From assembly GCA_034336665.1 (NCBI GenBank), contig CM067572.1, forward strand, positions 6,378,286-6,442,285: DNA of 64,000 nucleotides. Direction: 5' to 3'. The translations under genes were made by a program, and so were the position numbers. Source of the DNA: Luscinia megarhynchos (lineage: Eukaryota; Chordata; Aves; Passeriformes; Turdidae). The notes beneath the pieces are model-generated. The model saw nothing but the letters and a program-made list of their open reading frames with translations, had not been told where the DNA came from and did no database searches. Of this stretch, positions 25,301-36,700 are shown piece after piece (within the stretch, counting starts at the first letter, position 1; every line of letters starts with the position of its first letter).

Positions 25301-28300
25301 TCAATTTGTGTGCCTAAGGTCACCACAACCTTGACAATCTCTCTTATTTATATTCTTCCTCTGTTACCCATTTTCTTTATGCTTTTCAATAATATCCACT
25401 AGAAATTGGGGTTTGCATAATAAAAATCTGTGCTTCATGCACACAGTTAAATCAAGGTGTCCTGTTAACTGCATGTCTGTGACTGTGACAAGGCAAACCA
25501 AAGATACACTGGTCAAAAACAGACCCTCAAAGACAGTCACTGAGAGAAGGCAAAATAGGAGGCATGAGAAGCATTCAGCCCTCATTCCTGGGTATCTTGA
25601 TGCCAGCTACAGAGCAGCAGAATGGATGGCAGCCCATAACCCCACCTGGCACAAATAAATGCAATATCCTGCAGATAAATGGCTTTGCTCCTCTCTCAGA
25701 ACTCAGACCTGCTAATCCAAACATGCTCTGAGTACCACCAGCTACTTGTCCAAGATCTCATGTGTTGAGTGGTTTGGCCATTTCCTAATTAAGCTGCTGC
25801 TGAGATGCTGTGAAGTGTTAGAGGAAGCTGCAATAAGGAGCTACTGGAAAATGATCTTTAATAATTAGTGGACAAGAACAAGGAGGAAGAGTCCTTAAAA
25901 GGACAAACAGCATACACATGGCAGAATTTGCCCCTGGAGGCTACTGAGACCACAGCCCTGCCTTGCACAGGAGCTTCTTCCCTTGCTGAAACAATCCCCC
26001 ACCTACACAGGCTCACCCAGAGCAAAAGGAACTATTGTCATAAATGACACCTCAGCCCCCAAACTCTCCCACTCAGCTGCAATAAGAGATTCTTGATATC
26101 ACAGTGTTGTTTCTACAAGTCTCTTAATTCTGAAGTATTCTTTCCAGACTCCCCAAAATATCAGGTATAAAAGTGTATGTCACTATCTCTTCTGGTGCAC
26201 AGGGATTTGGCCATTTGACTTTCCTTTTTTTTTCATACCTATGTTTCAACTTTTGTGTTTTTCACACTATTGGTCATGTTGCATTTAGTAAAGTACAAAG
26301 CTTGCTTCTTCAGGTGAATACTGAATTCTGTACAAAATTCAACCAACACACCAAATGCAACTTACTTTATTTCTCATGCAACTGTGCTCATTTTTTCTTA
26401 GAATCCTACACCTTGTTCTTTCACTCACAGTACCTTTGTACCTTGATACAGTGGAACAAGCCTTAGATTAATGCTTTTTAACATCTTTATATGTACTGCA
26501 AACACCTGCCACATTCCCTGGTCTCAGATAATACACTGTGGATAATCTTCCAACCTCTCTTTACCCTCATGTAATTCCAGTGACTTCACACAGCTCTGCT
26601 CTGTTTCACACAGGCAGAGAGGTGAAGGAAGCCCAGTCAAGAACACATCATTCCCTGAAACAGAGGCCAATAAATCCTTGATATTATCTGTTACAGTAGC
26701 TTATTGCCATTCCAAAAGAGAGAAGCAGCCTTCACTCCAAATGTTTTAGGAGAACTAGAAGTAGGAATAAAGGGAATTTATGTGAAAGGGACATAAATGA
26801 ATACAGGAGAGCTTCCAAACCTGCACCTAACAAACCTGCATTCTTTACAATCCTCCTAAAACCTGTTGTTTTTCCATGTCTCCACTAAGGTTTAATGGCA
26901 GAAGCAATATTGGAAGATCTCTCTGCCAGGATTCATTATTTTCAAACCACATGCTGAAGTCCTAATGCTTTATAAAGCCACTACATGAACAATGAAAATC
27001 CAACTATTATTAATCAAATTGGTTTTAAAATCCAGTCATTTTCATCATCCTGGGAGCAGGAGGCTGGATGGAGATGAGGCAGAGGCAGCAGATTGGTATT
27101 TAAAAGCATTGAGTTCAATGTTCTTTTTTATCAATAGACTTTCTGGACAAATCATTTTTCCCCCCAAATTTTACTTCCTCAATTGTAAAATGCTACAGGA
27201 CAACTATGTAAAATCCTTAGACACCAGGCTAACTGTAGAAGCAGATGGAGGGCTATTTATGCTTTCAAATTACAAATTTAGTCTTTGATTTTCATCTTCT
27301 CTTTATAGTACTTTATTTGCTGAATAATTTAGCAAATGCCTGTGACTCTCAGGCTGCCCAGGTATCTGTGTGTCACTATGGTTTTTGGCTGTACCAAATT
27401 GCTGTAGAATTGATACAAAATTATCACATGTAAGCATTAAAAAGGCAGTGATTTATCAGAGAAATCCGATATTGGGGATGTGCTGCTTTGTAGGGGTTTG
27501 GTTTCCAGGATGACCAAACACAGCCTGGATGAACATAAACAGTGAAGGGCTGGAGTGAGATTTAACATTAAACTGCACTTACAAGTTTTTATGACTCTAT
27601 TTACTATAAGTGAGAACACAAAGCCTCCAGCATTTCACTGTTAGCACAGAAGTCACCTAAGCACAGAGCAGCTCTCATCCCAAATGGTAAATCAGGATAA
27701 TTCCACCAGTGTCAGTGTTCTCTGTAAGGGCCCAATGCCTGCAATAAGAGAGGGCAGGGGAGTGCAGGGACACATCCCTGTTCACAGCTGCTTTTACACC
27801 CAGATAGATCCGTGCCCCAACAGCAGCCACACCCCAAATATCTTTGGTGTGCCCCCAGGACACTGCCCTTGAGGTCAACAGCTCACTGCACCAACAGCAT
27901 GGCTGCAGCACCACAGAAGGGCTGTGCGTCGCTCCTACCTGAGCTGAACTAAAAAAACTCATTTTCTCTGCTTCCAAGGCTGCACTCAGAATGTCCTTTC
28001 TGCTTGGAAAGTCACTTATGCTGCACAAGCATATGTTCTACTGGAGCCCTCAAGTAATGAAAGGGGGAAACAGCACTCTGGTAAAAAAAATGTGCAAATA
28101 TAAGTATCAGGCTCAGCTTGTCCCCACCTTTTCACAGCCAGAGTTGAAAGTCAGTTCGTGGTTCAGCCCGGGGCTGTTGCAGAGCTTGTGATGTCCACTC
28201 AAGGGGAAAGCACAGACAGAAACAGAGCCTTTTTTGTCCCCCCTGGCTCCCATCCTGCCAGATGCTGAGTGCTCCCAAAGCCAAGACAGCTCCCAGCTGG

Positions 28301-28400
28301 CTTTCAGTAACAGCTGGAAGTACACTGACCCTCCTCCAGAGTAACAAATTCCTGAATTATACTCCTTTATCAGTGTGTGAAAACATGTTCATGTAGCTGC
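16326..28400. other. Intergenic DNA, no gene seen
   Basis: About 12 kb with no exon, RNA gene or mobile element that I can support. The block at about 20.15-20.48 kb is unusually dense in ATTA/TAAT cores, including taattagc, and resembles a developmental enhancer in composition only. Open frames are short and unlike known proteins. The distal part near 26-28 kb may lie just beyond the end of the ZMAT3 transcript. Confidence 0.5.
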
Positions 28401-31400
28401 ACTCAGTGCAGGGTTCACTCAATCCAGCCACAAGCAGTAGGAATGCATCAGGGCTGTACAATGGTAAGAGCAAGATGGTTTATTATATAATGAAGAAGAA
28501 AAAACAAAATTCATTTTCATCAAGTATTCCCTCATGGGGGTCAGTACAATACAAAGGAAATAAGGAAAAATGTACAAAACAACCTGACAAGAAAGCTCTA
28601 GATGAAATACGTTCAAAGCACTTGCAAATGATGTTGCTGGACAGATGCAGAAGGAAATTACATCAAGTAATTTTTCCCCTGCAAACTGAAAAACTGATTT
28701 TATTTTCAAAAATTCAATTCTGTCTTTATCTGCAGATATTTCAGGTAAGCCGACACTTTTAGCTGTGACACATTTTTCAAAGGAAGGATTCCCAGAACTA
28801 CTGTTTGACCACATTTATTGCAAAGTGGATTTTATTTTCCCTTCCAACTTTATGCAGGTGGTAAGCCCAGCTCAAAATAAAAGAAGCTTAGCCACTAACT
28901 TCAAAGAAACCAGGCCCATATTTCTCCATTTTCTGTTATCCTTTGGCAACCATGGCATTTGTTTTTCCATAATCAGCAACAGATCTCCATCTCATCCAGA
29001 GCATCCTTGTATATGTGGTTGCAAAATTAAAAAAAATATATCACTAAACAAAAACCACGTATAAAACATCAGCAGTGAGAAACTCCTGAAGGTTTTCAAG
29101 CCTTGCTCCTCAATCAACTAAAGTCAAGGTACTTGAAACTATTTTAGCTGGAGCAAGACCAAATCCTTACAGAATCAGATACATGGTCCTCAAAAAGCAA
29201 AACCATAAGAGTGTTGTAATCCAAATGGAGGAGTAAAAGACAAACTTAGCAATGTACCTTGCCTGGCCCCAGCCAACACAGTATCTTTGCCTTGGGTATT
29301 TCATTTACTCCTGACCCAAGCAAGCTTCCCATTGGTTACAGTGAGAGCATCACTGCAGTAATGCAGCAAAAGGACATCATGCATTAGTAAGCTAAAATAT
29401 GAATCCATGCTTATGGCAATAGCTTTCCTTTCTAATGCCCTATAATGGGCATCTAGGAAAGGAAATAAGCAGCTTTACAGAAAAAAATCTGCATTTTGTT
29501 ACACTGGTGACCATCCTAAGCAACTCCACAGAAGTTTGCAGGGTTCCTTTCAATGTGCATGAAGAAAGAAAAAAGCCAAAAATAGACCAATGTTAGGCAA
29601 GATTATAACAGATTTACTCATTAGTGCAGAATGCAAAACAACAGCTAATGCTTAATACAAACAAAATAGTATCAATTTCATACTCCTCACAAATTCATGG
29701 ATTCCACATGGTTTACTTCCTTGCCTTAAAAGAAATGAATGTTTAAATGAAGCATAAACTTTGTGTCACTAAAAATAACACCCCAAGTTAGCAAAGGAAT
29801 TGTTTGAGAAAAAAGAAATTGGAAACTGGCATTTAATAAGTTGCAAGGAAATCCCCATTTTGCTTAGCATGGAAAAATCCATGGGTTGGATTTGGCTGGG
29901 AGGTTTTGGGGTGGGTTTTGTTGGTTGGGTTTTTTGCATCAAGGGAAAGAAAATAATAGCTATGTGGGAGAAAAAACATTTTCACAAATACAATAAATAA
30001 TTGCTCTGATCCAAAAGCAAAGTGCGATGTAGAAATTTTCCACTTAAAAACAACCTACAGCATAATGCCTTAAATAGTAACAAATCAATTAGTGGTCAGC
30101 ACAGTAAAATAAATATGAACATACTGATTTACATTTTGTTTCTAGCAGCAAAAGTCATTAACCTACTGGCCAATGTGACAGCTTCACAGAAGTCCTGTTT
30201 CTTGGGTTTGGTACTTGGTTTAACATAAGAAAAAGATTAATTGGGTCTGCAAAATGGCACTTCAGCTGCACAGTGTTCTCCCCAGCCCACCTGTGTCAAA
30301 AGGGTTTGCTCAGAATGTGTTTTCAGTATTTTTTGAACAGTGATTTGGAGAACACCTTTCACAAAAAGAAATAAAATCAGGATCTAGTCAGTATCTGATG
30401 CTGACAAGTATGAGTTTGGGTTGTCCTGAACCCTAAGGATAATGGGGAGGTTGGGTGTTTTCTCTGCAGTCAGCAGCTTCCTATGCTGAAAGGGGAGTGG
30501 GAAGATCACAAGCCATTAAGCAATGCAGAAGAGGGAGAGGAAAGCTTTGGTTGCTTGCAGGAAGTGCCACAAAGAGCACTGGGGCAAAGTGAGTCTCAGC
30601 AACTTCTCCCAGCAAGACATCTTTCCTTCCATGGAGGAAATCTGTCCTACCTTGTCACTTGAGTCCCACTGCCTGCTGTACAAGCCACCACTCTGAAATC
30701 ACCACATTCACTTGTAGTCCCTTGAAGGGAGCAAAGCAGATTGAGGCTTCTCTGTTCAGGGGAGACTGAAGTCACCACTCCAAACCAGACTCAGCCCCAA
30801 GCAGAGAGAGGAGCCTGCAAGAACAGACCCCTGCATGTCCCTCACACACCCTCCTAAAAGCAGCAGCACACAGCTGTGCTGTGGCACATCTGCACAGCTG
30901 GAACAAACCAGATTTTGACACCTCCAGCAGTCACCAGCAATGCCGAATGAGGAGCAGATGGCTGGGCTGGGAGTAGGAGCAGTAACCAAAGCTAAGTGGT
31001 GAACAGCTGATTTTTGGGACACGTGAAAGCAAGCAAAAATGCCTCCTCATCCCTAGCAATAAGCCAGACAGCACCAGTACCTACAGACCTACAGCTCCTC
31101 CAGCTCATATTTCACAAAGGGCTGTTTTTCTGCTACTAATTGCAGCCTGTGGGAAATGCCATGCTTTTATTTACAGCCAGAGGGATGTTTAACCATAATG
31201 CAGGGATCACTGTGCTGAAGCACACTGTGGTAAGGCTCATCTAACTCCCTCTGTCCCTCTGGACAGTGGTGTCAGACTGACAAACCAAAGGACAGGACAC
31301 AAAGAGAAAACCAGAGTCCTTCTGTCAATACAAATGATGAGGGGGAAAGGCTGATGGGAGATTTTGGAAAGGCAAATGTTGTTCAAGGCTACACAGAGTG

Positions 31401-33553
31401 GGGAAGGGGCAGGAAATCACAGAAGAAACAGACTTACAAAGCTGCCAGAACTGTTCAGTGAGTGCTCTACAACCTGGGCACCTGTTCTACCTTCTCATGC
31501 ACTCCAGGACACAAACCCCATTTAACTGAGTTTTGCACAAAGGAGGGATGGAATCCCATTCATGAGGACACCCATTCCTCTGCCTCTATCTGCAGGGCAG
31601 GGAATGATCTAGGAGGTTGTTTCCAAGTACTTTGCAAGCACTCACCTTGCCTGGATTTAGGAAGGCTGCATTCAGATTGTATGGCTCCCTGATGCTCACT
31701 CAGGGAGCTGAAGAAAACAATAATCAATTTCTGAGGAGCAGCCAAGTGCAACAAACCTTTTGAAGGTGGACTAGAATAATGAATAAAGACTATCTAGATT
31801 TTTTTGTTACTCATTCTTCACTTTTTAAGGCAAGCAGAAAGTCCTTCTGGAATGCCAGAGGCAGGATCAGAATGGGAATAAAAGGAGGCAGGGGAACTAC
31901 CTTCAACACTATGCACTAGGTACAATTTATCCCTAGTAAAATCCTACTGAAACTAATGGAGCTGCATCTAAAATTGCAGCTGCCTGAAGAGGGGTGAGAG
32001 ATGAGCCATGGTGCTTCCTGGACCCTCTCTCTGCACCTGCCACTGCAGTCAGTGAGGCTACACCAGTGCACAGCTCCAGCAGCACACTGGGGGATCAGGT
32101 CCAACAAAGACCACCTACATGCTGCACTTGCCACTGGAGACCATGTCTTAATGCCACTGAACTGGACTCCAATCACAGCTCCTCACATCTACCCAAACAA
32201 GCAGAAGAATAATTGACAGCCCTACTTCTGCTCTTTATCCTCTTCTTACTTTTGCTAAGGAATATCAAAACAATCACACACACCTTTTGAGTTTGTCTAC
32301 AATTAAAAAGTTGCTTAACAAGTTTCTTGAATACTTCCATGAGGCCAAAAAGCTGTTACTCAATCATCACCCTGACATTTAAATCCTAAACAACTTTGAA
32401 TTTTTGATGGTCCCTAGAATAGTGAAGTTCACATCAAGGAATGGAAATAAAACCCATCCTGAGATGGAAAGAGAGGGGGGAAAAGTCAACCAATATTGGT
32501 AGCTGTAATTCAAAGCTACAAGTTTTATCTTTGCTCTATAAACACCCATTAGGCTTTGCCCAGGGAATGGCATGGAAGTGGGACACACCAATTATCTGCT
32601 ACCCAGAATCCAGGCAGCCCTGTTCTGCCAGAGCAAGGACTGCAGGACAGAGAACAACTCTTGCTCTCTTCTACATCAACATGCAAAGAAATTGCAACTG
32701 ACAGCTCCTTCCATCTATTCTCAACCCGATTCAGTCTAAGGCAGAATCAGAGCACAGCACATCTCACCTGAGCAGGTTTGCTTTCCAGTTCACTTCATTA
32801 AGCCACTGAGATCCCCAGAGACACTCTTCAGGGAGATGAACTACACCCATGGTATATTAAGGTGTCCAGGCAATAATATCAAGAGTAGAAGAATATTTCT
32901 GAATGGGGCTAATCAGCTGAAATCCATGTTCAGAATGGAATCTGCATCACAGAGGAAGCAGTAAGAGGAAAGACCCTCCAAGGAGATGAGGTATGCACAG
33001 CCTTTCTACAAGGATGTGGAGAGAACCTACTCTGGACTGCAATGGGGGCCAGAAGCAGCAAAGTGTGGACAAGTACACCACCTAATTCACACATTCACAG
33101 GCCCTACTCCCGCCCCTCTCTAACAAGCTGCCCAGAGATTCAGTCTGCTGTAGGGAGGCATTCAGGAGCACTGCTCTGTGGTGTGCCAAGAGGGGAGTGG
33201 GCTTTGCACATGGTCCACACACGTGGAAGAACCACAGAAGTTCCCAGCACTTCTTGGGCTTTGCATATTCATGCAGAAGGCCGGGGAGAAGACACAGTTC
33301 CTCCCCACCACTCAACACAATGAAGAGCCTTAGATAAGTAGCAAACAAACACCAAAAACACTTCATGTCCTGCACAGCGTCATCCTGCCGACTATGATAG
33401 AAAAAAAACCTAACCATACCAGTAAGTTTGCAGGTGTTACATGTACAGCTCAGGAGCATACTCCTACCCAATGGAGCACAAAGCAGGGCATGTGGCAAAC
33501 AGCAGGCGAGAGACAAGCTGCTCTAGTTGCAAACTACGGCCGAGGGTGGCGCG
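28401..33553 (-). other. ZMAT3: Probable ZMAT3 3' UTR and downstream flank
   Basis: This lies directly downstream of the ZMAT3 stop codon on the minus strand. Mammalian ZMAT3 mRNAs are known for multi-kilobase 3' UTRs, so a long one is expected. No CR1 copy or coding frame interrupts it. Minus-strand AATAAA signals occur at 31166-31171, 28831-28836, 28814-28819, 28698-28703 and 28479-28484; the cluster near 28.5-28.8 kb would give a 3' UTR of about 4.7-5.1 kb. The true end cannot be fixed without transcript data. Confidence 0.4.
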
Positions 33554-33765
33554 TCACTGGACGTAGCCCAGGTTCTCCATCTCGCTCCTGTAGCGCTGCT
33601 CGGACACTTTGCTCTTGTGCTGCTTGCTCTCCAGGTGCTGCCTGAACTCCAGCTCCTCGCTGGCGCCCGCGTTGCACATGGAGCAGTAGAACTGGCCGCT
33701 GGGCGTCACGCACATGGCCAGGTCGCGGGGGATCCTCTGCCGCGAGCGCGGGTTGAAGTAGGGAC
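33530..33765. other. Small CpG-rich block over the ZMAT3 last exon
   Basis: CpG dinucleotides (cgcg, gcgtcac, gtagcgctgctcgg, ggtcgcgggg, cgcgagcgcggg) are concentrated in the last coding exon and stop almost at its borders. The flanking intron and 3' UTR are AT-rich and CpG-poor. It may be an exonic or intragenic CpG island, or a footprint of GC-biased gene conversion. Confidence 0.7.
33554..33765 (-). CDS. ZMAT3: ZMAT3 coding exon 5 (last), zinc finger 3
   Basis: This exon encodes residues 220-289 from PYFNPRSRQRIPRDL through the third finger (C247, C250, H263, H269) to LGYVQ and TGA at 33556-33554. The acceptor is ccccag before gtccc. Nearly every codon ends in G or C (one aaa and the stop are the exceptions I see), and CpGs are dense, unlike the four upstream coding exons. 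Compared with the human protein as I remember it, an alanine at the exon junction is absent and one glutamine is added at the C-terminus. The alanine corresponds to a known alternative-acceptor difference between mammalian isoforms. Confidence 0.96.
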
Positions 33766-36700
33766 CTGGGGAGCCAACACAAAAGCTGCTTTACCTGCAA
33801 GGAATCAAAGCTTGAGGCAGCTCAGTGACAGCACCCAAGTGCAATGGATGATTGAAAAGCAGACCAAGATTTGCTTCTTCAACTGATTAGAGTCAAGCCT
33901 TACTTTCCCCACAGCTGCTCTGCTGATTTCCAGATTTACAGCCATAGGGCAGCACTTGGAATTTTATACAGCAGTAGAGTGGGCTTAATGCCCTAGGTCT
34001 TATTGAAAATCAGGAGTCTAATCATTTAGGTAATGAATCAATTCTTTTTTTTCTTGACCATCAAATTCCAGAACTGGAATAGTCTTTTGATTAGAATAAG
34101 CTGCCTCAGTTTAAAACTCACAAAATGATATTTAATAGAACTTACAAAGATTCATCTTTTCCATATAACAGTGATTAGAAGACATGATTAAACTAAGTTT
34201 CACCAGGAATCAGGGTTTCAGCTAATGTGTGCTTGTAAAACAACTTAAAATGAAAAAGAGAAATAGATGCCTGGCTGGAGACTGTAGTGCACTCTTTAAA
34301 TCATAGCAAAGAGGCAAAGTTAGTATCTAACACCTGAGGAAGGACTCTATGCTAGGAACAGATGGTCTTAGAGGGAGGCTAACATGCTCTCTCATTCTGG
34401 TCATGGGAGTGCAAGTACAGGTTGATGTGCCACAGCAGGAGTCAAAGCACCTGGCCACCTGCCAAGAAAATAAAGCAGGAAAACTGTCATCACTTAGAGC
34501 AGCCTTAGAGACAGGCAGATGGCAAATTAAGTTACAAACTGAGAAAAAGAACTAACAAGCAGGCTGACAAAACAAAGCAACTTTAGCAGCCGGGAAAAAA
34601 AACCCATGCAGACATGAAGCTTGGACCAGCTCCTTTCACAACTTGACTCTCCTAAAACAGACCTCAGGAACAGAAAAAACAAGTCTGTTTATTATTAATT
34701 ACAATTCCAACTACAGAATAGATGCAAGCTCCTTGTTACCTGTGTTGTTCTGAACTGCATATGTGTTTCTTCTGTTTTGCATCATCTTATATTCATTCCC
34801 TTCTTTCCTTGCCCTTCGTTTGCCTAGTTCTGAGGCATCCCTGCAGATTAAACAAATATGAACAGCTGCATTCAGAGTTTTCTGACAAAAGGACTGCCAG
34901 AGACACTGCCACTGCTTTCAGCCTGAGCATGAGGTTGAACAATACCTACGAGAATGAGTTATTCTGTGCCTCGGCAAGGCGCAGCCGCTTGGCGTGATTC
35001 TTCCCCTGGTAGTGAGCCTGTGCCACAGCCGGAGAGCTAAATGAGGCATCACAAAGCTTGCAGTAATCATTCTCTGTAGCCAAGATCACTCTGCCACCTG
35101 GCTTACTGGATCCCATCTAGCAGCAAAGGGAGAGACAGCATGTGAAACACAAGAAGGTCAAATCGCTGAAATATTTCAATCACAGGGACTGAGACCACTG
35201 CTGTCCCCATCAGACAGCAGGAGAGCTGGAATTAAAGCCCATGGGTTAGGACACTCAAGTTCTCCCCGAAGTGTTCTTACAAGAAATTCATTGTTCCTGC
35301 CTCAGCCTCCAGGAGAGCCTGCAAATTCCTGGCCTAAGGTGGAGAGAAAAGCAATCTGAACAAATAGCTCTGCAATAGTCACAGAGACTTCTCTACATCA
35401 CAGCAATGATTTATCTCCTCCTAAATGCTGACAGCTGATGAACAATGACTTTCACACTGAGAAAGACCCACTGGCAGAGGTGCTTCTCTCTCCTATTTAC
35501 AGTCCATCTAATGTCTCCACAGCACCCTGTCTTTACACAGCTCCCTGACCACAGCAAGAAGGAAAAAAAAAACAGAAGCAAAGCTGCCAAACCTCTGATC
35601 TTTAACCTTCAGGTAGGAGGACATCTGAATCCACATTTCAAAGGAAGGACTCAGTCTCACATGAGTAGCTCCTGCTATATGAAGGACACCTTGTCTGTGG
35701 AGTCAAACAACATCCAGTGATCCAGGCAGGAACCATGCCTCCTCAGCATGTAACATCCAGGGAAAAGTGTTTTGTAAGCAAGGCAGCAGCAGTGATTCAT
35801 GCAGCCATGTCACTGCAGCACTTGACAAGCTAACATTCTTTCACATCCCCTTTGATACTGCTCAAAGTTAGGGACACACAATTCTGACTTCTAGCTTACA
35901 GCATGAACCCTCACGTGGCTCCAGAGTGTATTTTTATTGCCATGGGTATTTTCCTCCATTAAAAAACACAGCACCCTGGCAGGTACAGCAGCCATATCCC
36001 CGTGCACAGGGCAGTAGCCCACCCCATCCCAGCTCACATCCATGAGCTGCAAAGCCAATTTACACAGGGCCAAGTCTCCCTCTGGTGGCTCCCTCGAGCC
36101 AGGAACAATCTGCCACTCTGCAAATGCTCTCTGCTTCCCTACAGACAACATGGGCTTAGGTTGTGGGGACTGACAGGCACAGCTTCAATCCCTGGGGCCC
36201 AGCTGTCTTTCCCTGCACCGTCACAGGCAAAAGCCAGGTTAGCTGTCACATCTCATGACAAACCCAAGGGATGAATTCTAGAAGGAGACAGCAAAAAAAC
36301 ATCTCTTCTGCCTCTAATATGTCCAAATAGAATTAATCTGGATTACTGAGGGAACAATCCATTCACTCTACACACAGGAATGAGCACTTCAAAAGGAGCA
36401 ACAAAAGAGGAATTAGCTAACAGCCCTGGGCAATGGGTGTAGGAGCACCAAAGCACTTTTTCCATGTAGGCTTCTCTCACACAACAGAGGGATGATCGTG
36501 CAGTGTGGATGCCACACCCTCACATCCAAATCCAATTCCAGCAATGCTGCTGTATATCTGCCTTAAACAGCTACAATCAGCAGCACATCAGACTTACCTA
36601 GGAATCAAACTATTTGCCAGGCAGAAACAGAACATTTGAAGTCCAACATTGTGCTGCAAGGGCAGATCAATATCTGCATCTTCAAAGGCAAGCAAACAGC

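Noticed and set aside
1..28400. Exons of KCNMB2, the neighbour expected from vertebrate synteny
   Set aside because: None of its characteristic conserved segments could be recognised on either strand; the gene presumably lies outside the window.
33527..33886. Plus-strand 119-codon frame opposite the ZMAT3 last exon
   Set aside because: It is the antisense shadow of a conserved GC-rich coding exon; the minus-strand reading contains the zinc finger.
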